Program-made: the position numbers and the translations under genes
In this document: positions 30,856 to 40,556 of the stretch, in pieces
Layout: every line of letters begins with the position of its first letter
Numbering within the stretch: position 1 is the first letter of the stretch
Notes under the pieces: model-generated
The model's database searches: none
What the model saw: the letters and a program-made list of their open reading frames with translations, nothing else
Told to the model about the DNA's origin: nothing
Source of the DNA: Trichomonas vaginalis G3
Taxonomy: Eukaryota; Parabasalia; Trichomonadida; Trichomonadidae
Assembly: GCF_026262505.1 (NCBI RefSeq)
Contig: NC_067208.1
Span: forward strand, 13,091,962 to 13,155,961
DNA length: 64,000 bases
Direction: 5' to 3'

Positions 30856-31662
30856 ATGACAACAACAGAGAACACAACAACTGCTATCGTTCATGAAGCC
30901 ATAAGTGAAGAATACGAGTGGGTTCAGTTTAACAAACAGTTACGTCTCATTCGTTCGGTCAAAGATGACATGTACCAAATGCAAAGTATTTTGACAGCGT
31001 GTTTTGCTCCAGATACCAAACATACAGACGATTGGTTCAAAAACCAACAGACAAAAGAACTTTTGAGCGAAGCACAGCGACCCCGACTTTTTCCGGGGTC
31101 GCCAAAACTCTATGAAAATCGTAAAAATTTGCCAAATGGTTTGAGAGGTTGGTATGTACATAGACTTCTTGTAAATGCTGTTGCAATGTGGGCTTCACCT
31201 CGTTATGCTTGGTATATTTTCATGATGTTAGATGAAATTCATAGACAAGAACGTGAAGAGATGGAAAAGAAACTTCAAGCAAAAGATGAAGTCATTGAAT
31301 CCAAAGACAAAAACATACAGAAAAGAATACCACGTTCGGTACCAAAAGGAAAGGAAAAGAACTATAAGTATATGATTTACACTGAAGAGATGGAAAATGA
31401 AGAAGACAGAGATATGGTTATGTTGCATTTAGTCAGAAGAAACAACAAAAGCTTTTACGACCTTGCTAAGATTTACAAATCTGACAGAAATTGGTTCTAT
31501 CGCGAAAACTTACCGATTTCAATGACACCGAATGAAGATGTTAAACAGATAGTTCAAGATACGTTACCTCAAACACACTATGATATGAAAGGTGTGTACA
31601 ATACTTACATTCAAAGAAGACTTACCGCTACTGAAGGAAAAGATAACAGAGTATTTCGATAA
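30856..31662 (+). CDS. KilA-N domain protein (about 268 aa)
   Basis: This is the long open copy of the gene at 840-1678. The KilA-N core covers about residues 15-125, ending LRGWYVHRLLVNAVAMWASPRYAWYI. A coiled coil (EMEKKLQAKDEVIESKDK) and a conserved C-terminal domain (RRNNKSFYDLAKIYKSDRNW) follow. A GC-rich hairpin (31077-31102) is embedded in frame just before the LPNGLRG segment, at the same place where the other KilA-N gene carries the palindrome repeat. The ATG is preceded by TTTTGTATGTAAAGACAGAT. The C-terminus differs from the E1 copy. Confidence 0.75.
   Translation: MTTTENTTTAIVHEAISEEYEWVQFNKQLRLIRSVKDDMYQMQSILTACFAPDTKHTDDWFKNQQTKELLSEAQRPRLFPGSPKLYENRKNLPNGLRGWYVHRLLVNAVAMWASPRYAWYIFMMLDEIHRQEREEMEKKLQAKDEVIESKDKNIQKRIPRSVPKGKEKNYKYMIYTEEMENEEDRDMVMLHLVRRNNKSFYDLAKIYKSDRNWFYRENLPISMTPNEDVKQIVQDTLPQTHYDMKGVYNTYIQRRLTATEGKDNRVFR
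31077..31102. repeat. Hairpin embedded in KilA-N coding sequence
   Basis: GCGACCCCG and CGGGGTCGC form a perfect 9-bp stem around ACTTTTTC. The E1 copy of the gene has a different, longer, non-palindromic stretch here. Confidence 0.85.
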
Positions 31663-31782
31663 CTTCAAAGAGGAAGAGTAAATGAACCATTTATTTTTCA
31701 AGCTTGACACCAAAGATGGCTCAGGTAGCTCTAGATGGTAAATTGTCTTGTCCGAGTCCTTCTGGCATTCCGAGTCCTTCCT

Positions 31783-32112
31783 TCCAACAGGAAAAAAATT
31801 TCCTTCCAACAGGAAAAGTTTTTCCTTCCAACAGGAAAAAATTTTCCTTCCAACAGGAAAAAATTTTCCTTCCAACAGGAAAAAATTTTCCTTCCAACAG
31901 GAAAAAATTTTCCTTCCAACAGGAAAAAATTTTCCTTCCAACTGGAAAAAATTTTCCTTCCGACAGGAAAAATTTTTCCTGTTGTCCGTCCGTAAACCAT
32001 TCAAATTTTCGAAAATTGAGAACTTTTTGGCCGACCTTCAGAAAAAGTTTTTCCTTCCGACAGGAAAAGTTTTTCCTTCCAACAGGAAAAGTTCTTCCTT
32101 CCGACAGGACAC
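31783..32112. repeat. 22-bp tandem array of E2
   Basis: About a dozen units follow the pattern CCTTCCAACAGGAAAAAATT with small variations and one interruption near 31985-32045. Each unit contains the short inverted repeat TTTTCC/GGAAAA. Because 22 is not a multiple of 3 and the unit lacks stops, long chance frames run through on both strands. The array ends just before an MADVPP start relic. Confidence 0.85.
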
Positions 32113-32118
32113 AAACGG

Positions 32119-32211
32119 ATGGCTGACGTACCACCAACCGAGTCCATTCCAAAGCCAGAAGAACCGACAGCCCCAGCACCACAACAGACTAAGACTCAAA
32201 CACTTACATTT
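32119..32211 (+). pseudogene. Relic of the MSDVPP gene start
   Basis: The sequence encodes MADVPPTESIPKPEEP, matching the first residues of the 189-aa gene at 61822-62391 (MSDVPPTQSIPKPEEP). The match stops after about 20 residues and runs into the 3' end of the ATPase gene. A shorter relic lies at 27535. It is a fossil fragment. Confidence 0.7.
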
Positions 32212-33087
32212 TTACGCTTGACTTTTTACAATTTGAACTTTGTTTGCGTAGATATGAATTCTGAAAGAAGTATGAGGGTCTTGTATGACTTTGTACTTCT
32301 CCCATAGTTCATGTCTGTCAAACTTACCTGCCATGGACTCTTTCATAAGTTCCATGAAATCGTCTTCGGACAATCCGGGGAAAAGTATGATATCAGTAAG
32401 TATTCTCTTTACATCCTTACTTAAACTCTTTGCTGTCTGTACACAAATGACAACAGAGATGTTAAAGTGTCTGAGCTTCTTAAGAATTCGACACATGTCT
32501 TGTTCTCTGTTCTTTAACAAAGGATGAGAAGCAAAGTCGTCTAAGATAAGAAGACACCTATGAGGGTAAGTCTTCCAATCGTAAGATTGCAATTTCTTCG
32601 AAATGTACTCAATCTCTTTCTGTTTGTTTCTGAAGTGTTTCTTCTCTAATATTCTCTGCATTTCCTCATTTGGGTCTTTAAACTTCGAATTGACATACTC
32701 ATTTATAGCATTGTACTTCAAAACTCTTCTTTGGTACTTCTTTATCCAATCTAACAACTCAGAGTCTTTTATACATACTAACTTAGACTTTTTTATAATA
32801 TCTTTGAACGAATTGACGGTTTGGTCAAATTGACCAGAAGTACTACAAATGACTACTAACTCATAGAATGGGTTCTTCTCATCTAGTTCTTGTTGTTGTG
32901 CAGCCATTTTAAGATAAGTGAAAGTCTTACCCGACCCAGGTGGTGCGATTAGACCTGTTATACCATTCTGAGCAAATAGGAACTTGTCATGTATGGGTTT
33001 TATCTGAGCATTTTCCAACTTCCTCTTGTTCTTGTTTAAAACATTCTCAAATTTCTTGTCAATGTCAGCAAACTTTTTTTCTAACAT
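32212..33087 (-). CDS. Polinton packaging ATPase (291 aa)
   Basis: This copy is whole. Walker A is GLIAPPGSGKTF (residues about 45-56) and Walker B is LLILDDF (about 179-185). A sensor-like block (HFNISVVICVQTAKSLSKDV) and the C-terminal FPGLSEDDFMELM follow. It belongs to the FtsK/HerA-like A32 group that packages DNA into capsids of Polintons, adenovirus-like elements and large DNA viruses. The start MLEKKFADIDKKF was chosen because it faces the divergent gene at 33124 across 36 bp. Gene order matches E1. Confidence 0.9.
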   Translation of the reverse strand: MLEKKFADIDKKFENVLNKNKRKLENAQIKPIHDKFLFAQNGITGLIAPPGSGKTFTYLKMAAQQQELDEKNPFYELVVICSTSGQFDQTVNSFKDIIKKSKLVCIKDSELLDWIKKYQRRVLKYNAINEYVNSKFKDPNEEMQRILEKKHFRNKQKEIEYISKKLQSYDWKTYPHRCLLILDDFASHPLLKNREQDMCRILKKLRHFNISVVICVQTAKSLSKDVKRILTDIILFPGLSEDDFMELMKESMAGKFDRHELWEKYKVIQDPHTSFRIHIYANKVQIVKSQA

Positions 33088-33123
33088 ATTTTTAGAAAAA
33101 TTAAAATTTTTATCTTTTAGGAA

Positions 33124-33561
33124 ATGTCTAGCGATTTCGCTATCTATATTCGAGACAAGCTTTTCGACAGCAAAACATCTGTAGACCATAAAATCTTACA
33201 TAGTGTAAACAAGAAAGGTGAATTTGTTCTAAAGTTCTGTTTCTGGGAATATGACAAGAACCATAAAACCTTAAGCAGAGAAGTCTTAAAATTTGTCAAT
33301 GACAGACTTGTTGACAGAGATGACGCCTCTTGGAGAGATGAAGTCCAACAAAACTTCTTAGAATGCAAAGAAGACACATGCGCTGTTCTTGAAAATGAAA
33401 TAGAAAACAGAATAGAAGAGCTATTAAATGACAAAGCACTTTTACAAAAATATGGTTCTGAGAAGTTTGACATAACTCCACCAGAAAAGAAGAGAGGAAA
33501 AGAAAGAAAAGAAAGTAGAAGAAGAGAAGAAAGAACCAGAGCCAGAGAAAAAGAAATTTGA
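33124..33561 (+). CDS. Small charged element protein (145 aa)
   Basis: This is an open copy of the gene at 2602-3051, starting MSSDFAIYIRDKLFDSKTSVD. The body includes LKFCFWEYDKNHKTL and a helical VQQNFLECKEDTCAVLENEIE. The end is a Lys/Arg/Glu-rich tail, which differs from E1. The leader ATTTTTATCTTTTAGGAA resembles the M5 core motif. No family was recognised. It is convergent with the SSB-like gene. Confidence 0.55.
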   Translation: MSSDFAIYIRDKLFDSKTSVDHKILHSVNKKGEFVLKFCFWEYDKNHKTLSREVLKFVNDRLVDRDDASWRDEVQQNFLECKEDTCAVLENEIENRIEELLNDKALLQKYGSEKFDITPPEKKRGKERKESRRREERTRAREKEI

Positions 33562-33584
33562 CATGTAAAAATAAAATTTTATTT

Positions 33585-34004
33585 TTAGAACATTTCTGGG
33601 TCAATGTCAATGTTCTCTTCCTCTTTAGGAGCAAACACCGGCTTAGACTCTAAAATCTTTTTACCCAATTTACCTTGAACTTCAACTATCTTAGACTCAT
33701 AATATTCATAGTCGTCTGCTTTCTTTGGTTCATAAGGTATAACAAGTTTGTATGCTTTGCCTTCTTTAAGGTTTGAGAACCTTCTGTCAAAACTTTCTTT
33801 GACTGTTAACAAACCTTCTATGTCTAAGTCTTCAAATTTCGCACCATTTTTAGTCACAATAGCAAACTTAACTGGTTCGATGTTCCAAACTTTGTCAAAT
33901 GTAGACTTTTCAAAATGGTAGAAGTAAACATTCAAATATGTGAATGGGTCTAGTTCTTCTTTAAGTCCTGACATGTACTTGTTGACTGAGATGAATTTCG
34001 TCAT
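33585..34004 (-). CDS. Candidate single-stranded-DNA-binding protein (139 aa)
   Basis: This is an open copy of 3068-3487 with only a few substitutions. The beta-rich body and the acidic tail ending DPEMF are both kept, which suggests selection on the tail. It lies directly after the helicase gene on the same strand, with about 38 bp between. The SSB call is inference from size, tail and neighbourhood. Confidence 0.45.
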   Translation of the reverse strand: MTKFISVNKYMSGLKEELDPFTYLNVYFYHFEKSTFDKVWNIEPVKFAIVTKNGAKFEDLDIEGLLTVKESFDRRFSNLKEGKAYKLVIPYEPKKADDYEYYESKIVEVQGKLGKKILESKPVFAPKEEENIDIDPEMF

Positions 34005-34042
34005 CTTTTCTATCGGATAAAAAAAATATTTTTTTTTAAAAT

Positions 34043-35274
34043 TTACTCAGAAAAATTTTTCTTTGTATATACACCATTCTGTACGTCTAAAAGACTTTTG
34101 ACATTTGCCAAGAATGTTCGTTTAGACGCTGTCATATAACCATACTCTTGACAATACTGTTTATACGAATCGTACAATGACCTTTCATCTAAACACTCAA
34201 AGTCAGTTTCATCTATGAACAGTTCATATACACTCTTGTTTGCTTCTAACAATGTTTGTCTCTCTTCGGTATGTGGAATTTGTCTTGGATTGAACTTTGA
34301 AATATCTAATGTCATGAAATATGAGAACAAGTGGTTGTAAAAGTATGTCAAAGTTTCTGCTAAGTCGTCAAAATATTCTGTATCTTGCATATGAGCTTCT
34401 GACGTTCTGACAACTACATATCTTCTGTCAGAACTTTCTAACTTCATCGGAACGGCATTGTTTGAAACCATGATGAAATTTGCAACATTTTCACAAACTC
34501 TTTGGTCTTTATATTTTCTTTCAACAACTCCAACTTTGTCTGTTATAAGACTCTTCAAAGCATCTGAGTTTAAAACCTTTGTTGTATCTATACTTTGAAG
34601 TTCGTTACATACTATAAGTTTCATATTCTCTATTGAAGAGTTAAATTTACCGCAGATGTTTTCTAAGTTTGTCATATTAGGGTTCGAATAGCCCTCTAAC
34701 AGTTTGCATAAGATATCTGTAAAGAAAGTGTTCTTACCTGTTCCTTGTTTTCCAATTATGATGAGAGCAGTTTCATTTTTAGCACTTGGATGTTGTAAGA
34801 TGTTTGCAAACCAACATAAGATATACTCATAGACTCTTTCGTTTCCATTGCATATAATTTCTTTGACATGGTCTAACCAAGCTTCTATAACATTTTCTTT
34901 CCATTCTACTTGTTCGTATTTATATCCAGTGAAGATAGAATAGAAGTTTGGAGATGGTGTATAAACTTTATACCACGAACTGAAAAATCTTCTAACTTTG
35001 ACAATAAGATATCCCAAGCATCTAACATCTTCATACCAACTTGTACGACTTTTATTTTCTTAAGTTTCTGTTTACATTCTTGTTCTGAAACTATTGTCGC
35101 TTTAGGTTTGTTAAAGACTACATCCCATTCTTTCATGACATAACATTCTGGGGCAGAGTCGACATAAATGACTAAACGTTTCAAATTCTCGACTGCTTTG
35201 TTATAGTCTCTAAATGGACACATATTTCTGAACGCTTGGAAGTCATAAAAATCTGAAACGTCTATTCTGTACAT
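34043..35274 (-). pseudogene. SF3 (D5-like) helicase, E2 copy
   Basis: It has the same motifs as the E1 copy: IIGKQGTGKNTFF (Walker A), LIVCNELQ, VANFIMVSNN and a C-terminal LYDSYKQYCQEYGY. The N-terminal part begins MYRIDVSDFYDFQAF and includes CPFRDYNKAVENLKRLVIY. The upstream leader is AAAAATATTTTTTTTTAT-like on the coding strand. The copy is broken. Confidence 0.85.
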
Positions 35275-35303
35275 TTTTATAAAAATAAAAAAAAATATTT
35301 TTT

Positions 35304-36135
35304 TTATTCTTGACTTTGTTGTTGCATTTGTTCCATTTGTTGCATTTGTTCCATTTGTTGCATTTGTTGCATTTGTTGTTCTTGAGCTATTTGTTGTTGA
35401 AGTTGTTCTTGTAGTACAATACTTTCACCAGTTGCATCTTCCAATTCGAAACTTTCTGCCGTCATTGACAAATACATAGGACATAAAAGTTTTACAGGAA
35501 CAAAGTTTGCGTCAACTAAGGTTAAGTTTATGTTTGCTAAAGTGTTTGAGTTTACTAAAGCTGAAAACTCTGCATTCGAATGAACAATAGGCAAACCAGC
35601 AGAGAATGTGTTGTTTATACGCATAAGTATCTTTTGGTCATAGTAGTTTCTGTCAACATTCGAATAGCACTTTGAACCTAAGTTTGAAACAATATATAAA
35701 ATAGGTGTACTTAAAGTCAATGGAACAGACATTCCTTGTATGACACCTTTTCCTGTTATAGGAAACTGTTGGTAGTAAAAACCAGATATAAGTTTTGTAT
35801 TATAGCTCATATCGTTTATACTAAACTCAGTCGGACATCCAAACATAATGAAACCTGCTCTAGTTGCAGCACATGTTACATCCGTCCTTAAAGTATTAAA
35901 TAAGTCAACAAAACCTGTTGGTGGTATATCTGAGTAAGTATCTTCAAAGGAGTATTTTACCATTCACAACAATAAAATCTTCTGGTGTCAAAAGAGCAAA
36001 ACAGGCTTTAGTCGTCATCGTGTTTAAGGTCAGTTTACAATATCGTCCTTGAGGACTTTGTAAGTTTGTTGTTATAGAATTATATGACTCAGGGTTTTTA
36101 GTCGTAATAGTATAAACCACTATGTCTTCTGCCAT
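35304..36135 (-). pseudogene. Candidate minor capsid (penton-like) protein, E2 copy before the gap
   Basis: It is homologous to 39147-39944 and 4787-5581, but its sequence differs from both more than they differ from each other. The Met/Gln tail is longer here (QMQQMEQMQQMEQ-type units). Transcribed with the helicase gene. The copy is broken. Confidence 0.45.
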
Positions 36136-36139
36136 TTAC

Positions 36140-36376
36140 ATATATTTAAAAGTTTTTCTGAAAGTGGAGAAGAACTTCATCTAAACTTTCACATGGCGTT
36201 TCTTGAAGTTCTCTGTCTAAGAAGTTCAAATATTTTGTAAAGACATAGAACTTTCCTTTGTCTACACGAACAAAAAAACAGGGTCTTTCATATCGTTCAA
36301 AAGTGTGTAAAGTCCTTTACATGAAATAAAGTCTATATTGTTTTTTCTTCAAACATCTTTCAAGAAGTTTTGACAT
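36140..36376 (-). other. Extra small-gene segment present only in this copy
   Basis: About 240 bp between the minor capsid candidate and the next gene are absent from the equivalent places at 5582 and 39945. On the minus strand a start MSKLLERCLKKKQ follows an ACTTAG-type leader, and sequence like a short protein gene continues. The product is unknown. Confidence 0.4.
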
Positions 36377-36382
36377 TTTTAC

Positions 36383-36963
36383 TTAGCAAACAAACTTTAA
36401 TGAAATGTTGTGGTCGTCAAATATTTTTATGACGTCTGGGAAACTATATTTTAAGTTCAACGTTTCACCTCCTTTCATAACGTATATCTTGTCAATGACA
36501 TTATATGAAACACACGCAAGCAATGTCGGGTTCTATTTCTTTGATGTTTATATCGTCTGCCTCTGTCAAAAGTTTCAATAGTTCTTTCAAAACTTCATGA
36601 GGTGCAATGACATAATGAGTTCACTTTTACAGGGTTGTGTTCGACCAAGTTTAACATTATACCCAAAGCTTGACAAATCTTCTCCTGAGTTTTAAGTTTG
36701 TCTTTCAGTTGTTGGTAGTCGTTTCGAATATCTGCAACAGAACTTAAGTCTCTGCTAACTTCAGGATATGTTGGTTGTTCTTTTACAGGAACTATTGTTA
36801 TACCATCTTCGTCTTCGTATGGTTTCCCCACTTCAACATCTCTGTCTTTGACATTGACAACAACACTTTGACTGTTGTTTGAGTTGGTGAATTTAACTTC
36901 ACATCTGCCATCGCCATTAAACCTTTTGAAACACTTACGCTTCTATTTTTTCGGAAATGACAT
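36383..36963 (-). pseudogene. Unknown element protein between capsid genes, copy before the gap
   Basis: This is a homologue of 5586-6166 and 39950-40538. It contains VGKPYEDEDGITIVPV, SSVADIRNDYQQLKDKLKTQ and ICQALGIMLNLVEHNPVKVNS. The middle part looks like a coiled coil. No family was recognised. The copy is broken. Confidence 0.5.
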
Positions 36964-36981
36964 TTTACTTAGAATAAAAAG

Positions 36982-37400
36982 ATGGACGTATTTGAGTATC
37001 TCTTCGAATTGAAGCAAACAAAGTTTACACACACAAACAATACAAGTTCATTGACAGAGTAGTTCTTTACACAAACAATGGAAAATGTTATAGAATAGCA
37101 GTCTTTGCTGAACCAAAATATTTTCATAAAGCAAAGAAAGTTGGTATAACCGAGATGGTGAAAGTTCTTGAAGCAGACAAAATATAACAACAAAACTGAC
37201 GATATTTCTAAAGGTAAGTTTATAATACAATATTATATCAAAACTGGCGTACTGTCAATATTTGACGGAGAGAAGTCAGTTCAAGAACAACTTACTGACC
37301 TGCTGCCAAAATCTGCTCGATGGAAGCTGTCGTTATACCAATCTGAGGAGCCCAGCAGGTTTCATCGAACGAATTTTCAAAAGAGCATCTTCCGTGAAAA
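36982..37400 (+). pseudogene. Unknown small plus-strand protein, copy before the gap
   Basis: This is a homologue of 6184-6600. It starts MDVFEYLFELKQ and includes KTGVLSIFDGEKSVQEQLTD before meeting the 3' end of the capsid gene on the other strand. Its end is uncertain. The copy is broken. Confidence 0.45.
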
Positions 37401-38874
37401 GTGCTATTGGTTTTGTAAACTTCTTTGCTTTCAATTCATCTGGACCGTCTCTGTCACCAGTATATTGTATTTGAACTGTACCAACAGTTGAAATACCACC
37501 CATAAAGTCTTCTGAGTCAGCAAATGGAATGCCAAGCCAAAGTTTGAACGGTCTCCATTTGTATATTGAGTTTTTTGACCTCCTGTATGAGTCCATACTT
37601 TCACATATGGCATAATAGAACTTTGCATTTCAGGGTTAATGGTTGTTGTGAAGTTGTTGTTAAAGTTCATAGCATCTAATGTCAAGTTGTATGACCTCAT
37701 ATCCTCAACTGTAGAATATTCTTCTCTTGGATAATATTTGCCATCTATGTTTTATGATATTTAATACAGGGTTGTAGAAACAAGAATAGTCATTTATAGT
37801 TCGTCTGAACAGTACAAACATAGTATCTGCATGTTTCATTGCAGTTGTTAAGGCAATATCTGTTCTTGCACCTGGGTCAGCACTTTGGTTTCCAACTTCA
37901 CCTGCAAAGTCTTTGACAGATATTTGGTGTATAGGGAACATAAGTGGAACTGCAATATATTTGGCAGCTAAAGCATTTGAAATATCTGGGTCCAACATAT
38001 AGACTGCAAGTCTGCTTTCTATTCTCTTGCATTCAAATTTTCGCATGTGAACTTACTTAACTGGGTCCCAAGCAGTTCCAGCAGCATTGAAATAATAGTT
38101 TACTTCATTGTTGAGAGTTTGAGAAACCAAAGTCTAAGTCAACTTTGTCTTTGCAAAATCCAGACTTGGCTCCACGTTCGCTGTAAGAGTGAATGGGTCT
38201 TGTGTTGGTGCAATGACTAAGTTATTTTTGCTTGGAGTAAGTTCGATAGAATTTTTCCTGCCCAGTTTGGCAAGTATCTTAAAAACCTGAAGATGAGGAA
38301 AGATGACAAAGGAACTCTAAGTTTCAGTTTTACTTTGGTCAGCTGCAATTCTGCCAGAAAGGTTAACATAAACTCCTGGAACGTTAGGGTCAAGTCTTCT
38401 TATTTTCTCAATATTGCATACTGGTCTGTTTTGTTCTCTAGCTTGTGGTTGTACTGAGTTTCTAAAGCGAACCATTCATAGTTTGCCCATGTTACTGTTT
38501 GAACTAAGTCAGAGTTAGAATATATCTTATATCCCATGAAAACTTCTGGAGCATATTGGTATCCGACATAGAAAATTCCATTGCAACCTTTCTTGTCAGA
38601 CAACTTGGCAGAAGGTTTTATTTCAATGTCTTGTTCCACGTATAAGAAGAGTTGTCAATAGAAATATATATGACCTGTCGCAAGCAATATCTACTGTTGT
38701 TGAAGAACCTTCCAAACTCACCTACGTTTCCATAAGAAACAGCAGTTGTATATTCGTAAGTTCCAGGAACTATTTCTGACCTTCTAATGGCATTGTCGCA
38801 TTCGTTATACCATTCGGAAACATTTCCATTCATGCATCCAAAACTGTTGGCGTTATATTCTGAGCGGCGTACAT
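37292..38874 (-). pseudogene. Polinton major capsid protein, copy before the gap
   Basis: It has the same blocks as the E1 copy: MYAAQNITPT region, MNGNVSEWYNECDNAIRRSE, GIFYVGYQYAPEVFMGYKI, RIESRLAVYMLDPDISNALA, YNLTLDAMNFNNNFTTTINP and LGIPFADSEDF. It is heavily broken, like the other two copies. Confidence 0.65.
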
Positions 38875-38940
38875 TTCATATGGGTAAAAATATAGAATAG
38901 TTGAATTTATGTGTCATAATAGAACCCACTGTACCAAGCT

Positions 38941-38966
38941 TTACTTTCTTCCTGACTGAGTTTTTA
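38941..38966 (-). pseudogene. 3' end of the large structural-type gene, cut by the gap
   Basis: These bases match the last codons of the large gene at 8156 and 42530. The sequence then stops at the N run, which marks the end of one contig. Confidence 0.55.
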
Positions 38967-38991
38967 NNNNNNNNNNNNNNNNNNNNNNNNN
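38967..38991. other. Assembly gap (25 N)
   Basis: Twenty-five N bases join the 3' end of one large structural gene to the middle of a helicase N-terminal coding region, which repeats sequence already passed at about 35150. The join is a scaffold gap of unknown true size. Confidence 0.98.
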
Positions 38992-39117
38992 GGGGCAAGA
39001 GTCGACATAAATGACTAAACGTTTCAAATTCTCGACTGCTTTGTTATAGTCTCTAAATGGACACATATTTCTGAATGCTTGGAAGTCATAAAAATCTGAA
39101 ACATCTATTCTGTACAT
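38992..39117 (-). pseudogene. Start of an SF3 helicase gene, cut by the gap
   Basis: Only the first 40 or so codons (MYRIDVSDFYDFQAFRNMC) are present. They match 4758 and 35274 inward. The rest is lost to the gap. Confidence 0.8.
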
Positions 39118-39146
39118 TTTTATAAAAATAAAAAAAAATATTTTTT

Positions 39147-39944
39147 TTATTCTTGACTTTGTTGTTGCATTTGTTGCATTTGTTGTTCTTGAGCTATTTG
39201 TTGTTGAAGTTGTTCTTGTAATACAATACTTTCACCAGTTGCATCTTCCAATTCGAAACTTTCTGCCGTCATTGACAAATACATAGGACATAAAAGTTTT
39301 ACAGGAACAAAGTTTGCGTCAACTAATGTCAACGTTATACTTGCCAAAGTGTTTGAGTTCACTAAGGTTGAAAATTCTGCATTCGAATGAACAATAGGCA
39401 AACCAGCAGAGAAAGTATTGTTTATACGCATAAGTATTTTTTGGTCATAATAGTTTCTGTCGACATTCGAATAACACTTTGAACCTAAGTTTGAAACAAT
39501 ATATAAGATTGGTGTGCTTAAAGTCAATGGAATAGACATTCCTTGTATGACACCTTTTCCTGTTATAGGAAACTGTTGGTAGTAAAAACCAGATATAAGT
39601 TTTGTATTATAGCTCATATTGTTTATAGTAAACTCAGTCGGACATCCAAACATAATGAAACCTGCTCTAGTTGCAGCACATGTTACACTCGTCCTTAAAG
39701 TATTAAATAAGTCAACAAAACCTGTTGGTGGTATATCTGAGTAAGTATCTTCAAAGGAGTATTTTTTACCATTCACAACAATAAAATCTTCTGGTGTCAA
39801 AAGAGCAAAACAAGCTTTAGTCGTCATTGTGTTTAAGGTTAGTTTACAATATCGTCCTTGAGGACTTTGTAAGTTTGTTGTTATAGAATTATATAACTCA
39901 GGGTTTTTAGTCGTAATAGTATAAACCATTGTGTCTTCTGCCAT
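39147..39944 (-). CDS. Candidate minor capsid (penton-like) protein (265 aa), copy after the gap
   Basis: This is the open copy. It starts MAEDTMVYTITTKNPELYNS. The body alternates strand-like blocks (CKLTLNTMTTKACFALLTPE, AGFIMFGCPTEFTINNM, GMSIPLTLSTPILYIVSNLG, LCPMYLSMTAESFELED) as in a jelly-roll. The tail is Gln/Met-rich and ends QQQSQE. An ACTTAG-type leader precedes the start. Size and place fit a Polinton single-jelly-roll minor capsid protein; no motif proves it. The nucleotide sequence is closer to E1 than to the copy before the gap. Confidence 0.5.
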   Translation of the reverse strand: MAEDTMVYTITTKNPELYNSITTNLQSPQGRYCKLTLNTMTTKACFALLTPEDFIVVNGKKYSFEDTYSDIPPTGFVDLFNTLRTSVTCAATRAGFIMFGCPTEFTINNMSYNTKLISGFYYQQFPITGKGVIQGMSIPLTLSTPILYIVSNLGSKCYSNVDRNYYDQKILMRINNTFSAGLPIVHSNAEFSTLVNSNTLASITLTLVDANFVPVKLLCPMYLSMTAESFELEDATGESIVLQEQLQQQIAQEQQMQQMQQQSQE

Positions 39945-39949
39945 TTTAC

Positions 39950-40538
39950 TTAGCAAATAAATTTTAATGAAATGTTTGTGGTCGTCAAATATTTTTATAA
40001 CGTCTGGGAAACTATATTTTAAGTTCAACGTTTCACCTCCTTTCATAACGTATATCTTGTCAATGACATTATATGAAACACCACAGCAACTAACGTCGGG
40101 TTCTATTTCTTTGATGTTTATATCGTCTGCCTCTGTCAAAAGTTTCAATAGTTTCTTTCAAAACTTCATGAGGTGCAATGACATATGAGTTCACTTTTAC
40201 AGGGTTGTGTTCGACCAAGTTTACAATTATACCTAAAGCTTGAAAAATCTTCTCCTGAGTTTGAAGTTTGTCTTTCAGTTGTTGGTAGTCGTTTCGAATA
40301 TCTGCAACAGAACTTAAGTCTCTGCTAACTTCAGGGTATGTTGGTTGTTCTTTTACAGGAACGGAACAATTGTTATACCATCTTCGTCTTCGTATGGTTT
40401 CCCCACTTCAACATCTCTGTCTTTGACATTGACAACAACACTTTGACTGTTTGTTTGAGTTGGTGAATTTAACTTCACATCTGCCACTGCCATTAAACCT
40501 TTTGAAACACTTACGCTTCTATTTTTCGGAAATGACAT
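39950..40538 (-). pseudogene. Unknown element protein between capsid genes, copy after the gap
   Basis: This is a homologue of 5586-6166. The C-terminal part (LLTEADDINIKEIEPDVSCC, DKIYVMKGGETLNLKYSFPD) is clear. The start MSFPKNRSVSVSKGL is 18 bp from the divergent gene at 40557. No family was recognised. The copy is broken. Confidence 0.5.
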
Positions 40539-40556
40539 TTTACTTAGAATAAAAAG

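Noticed and set aside
31783-32112. Long open frames on both strands through the 22-bp array, as if coding a Lys/Phe-rich repeat protein
   Set aside because: A 22-bp unit without stops opens all three frames by design; no start context or conservation supports a protein.
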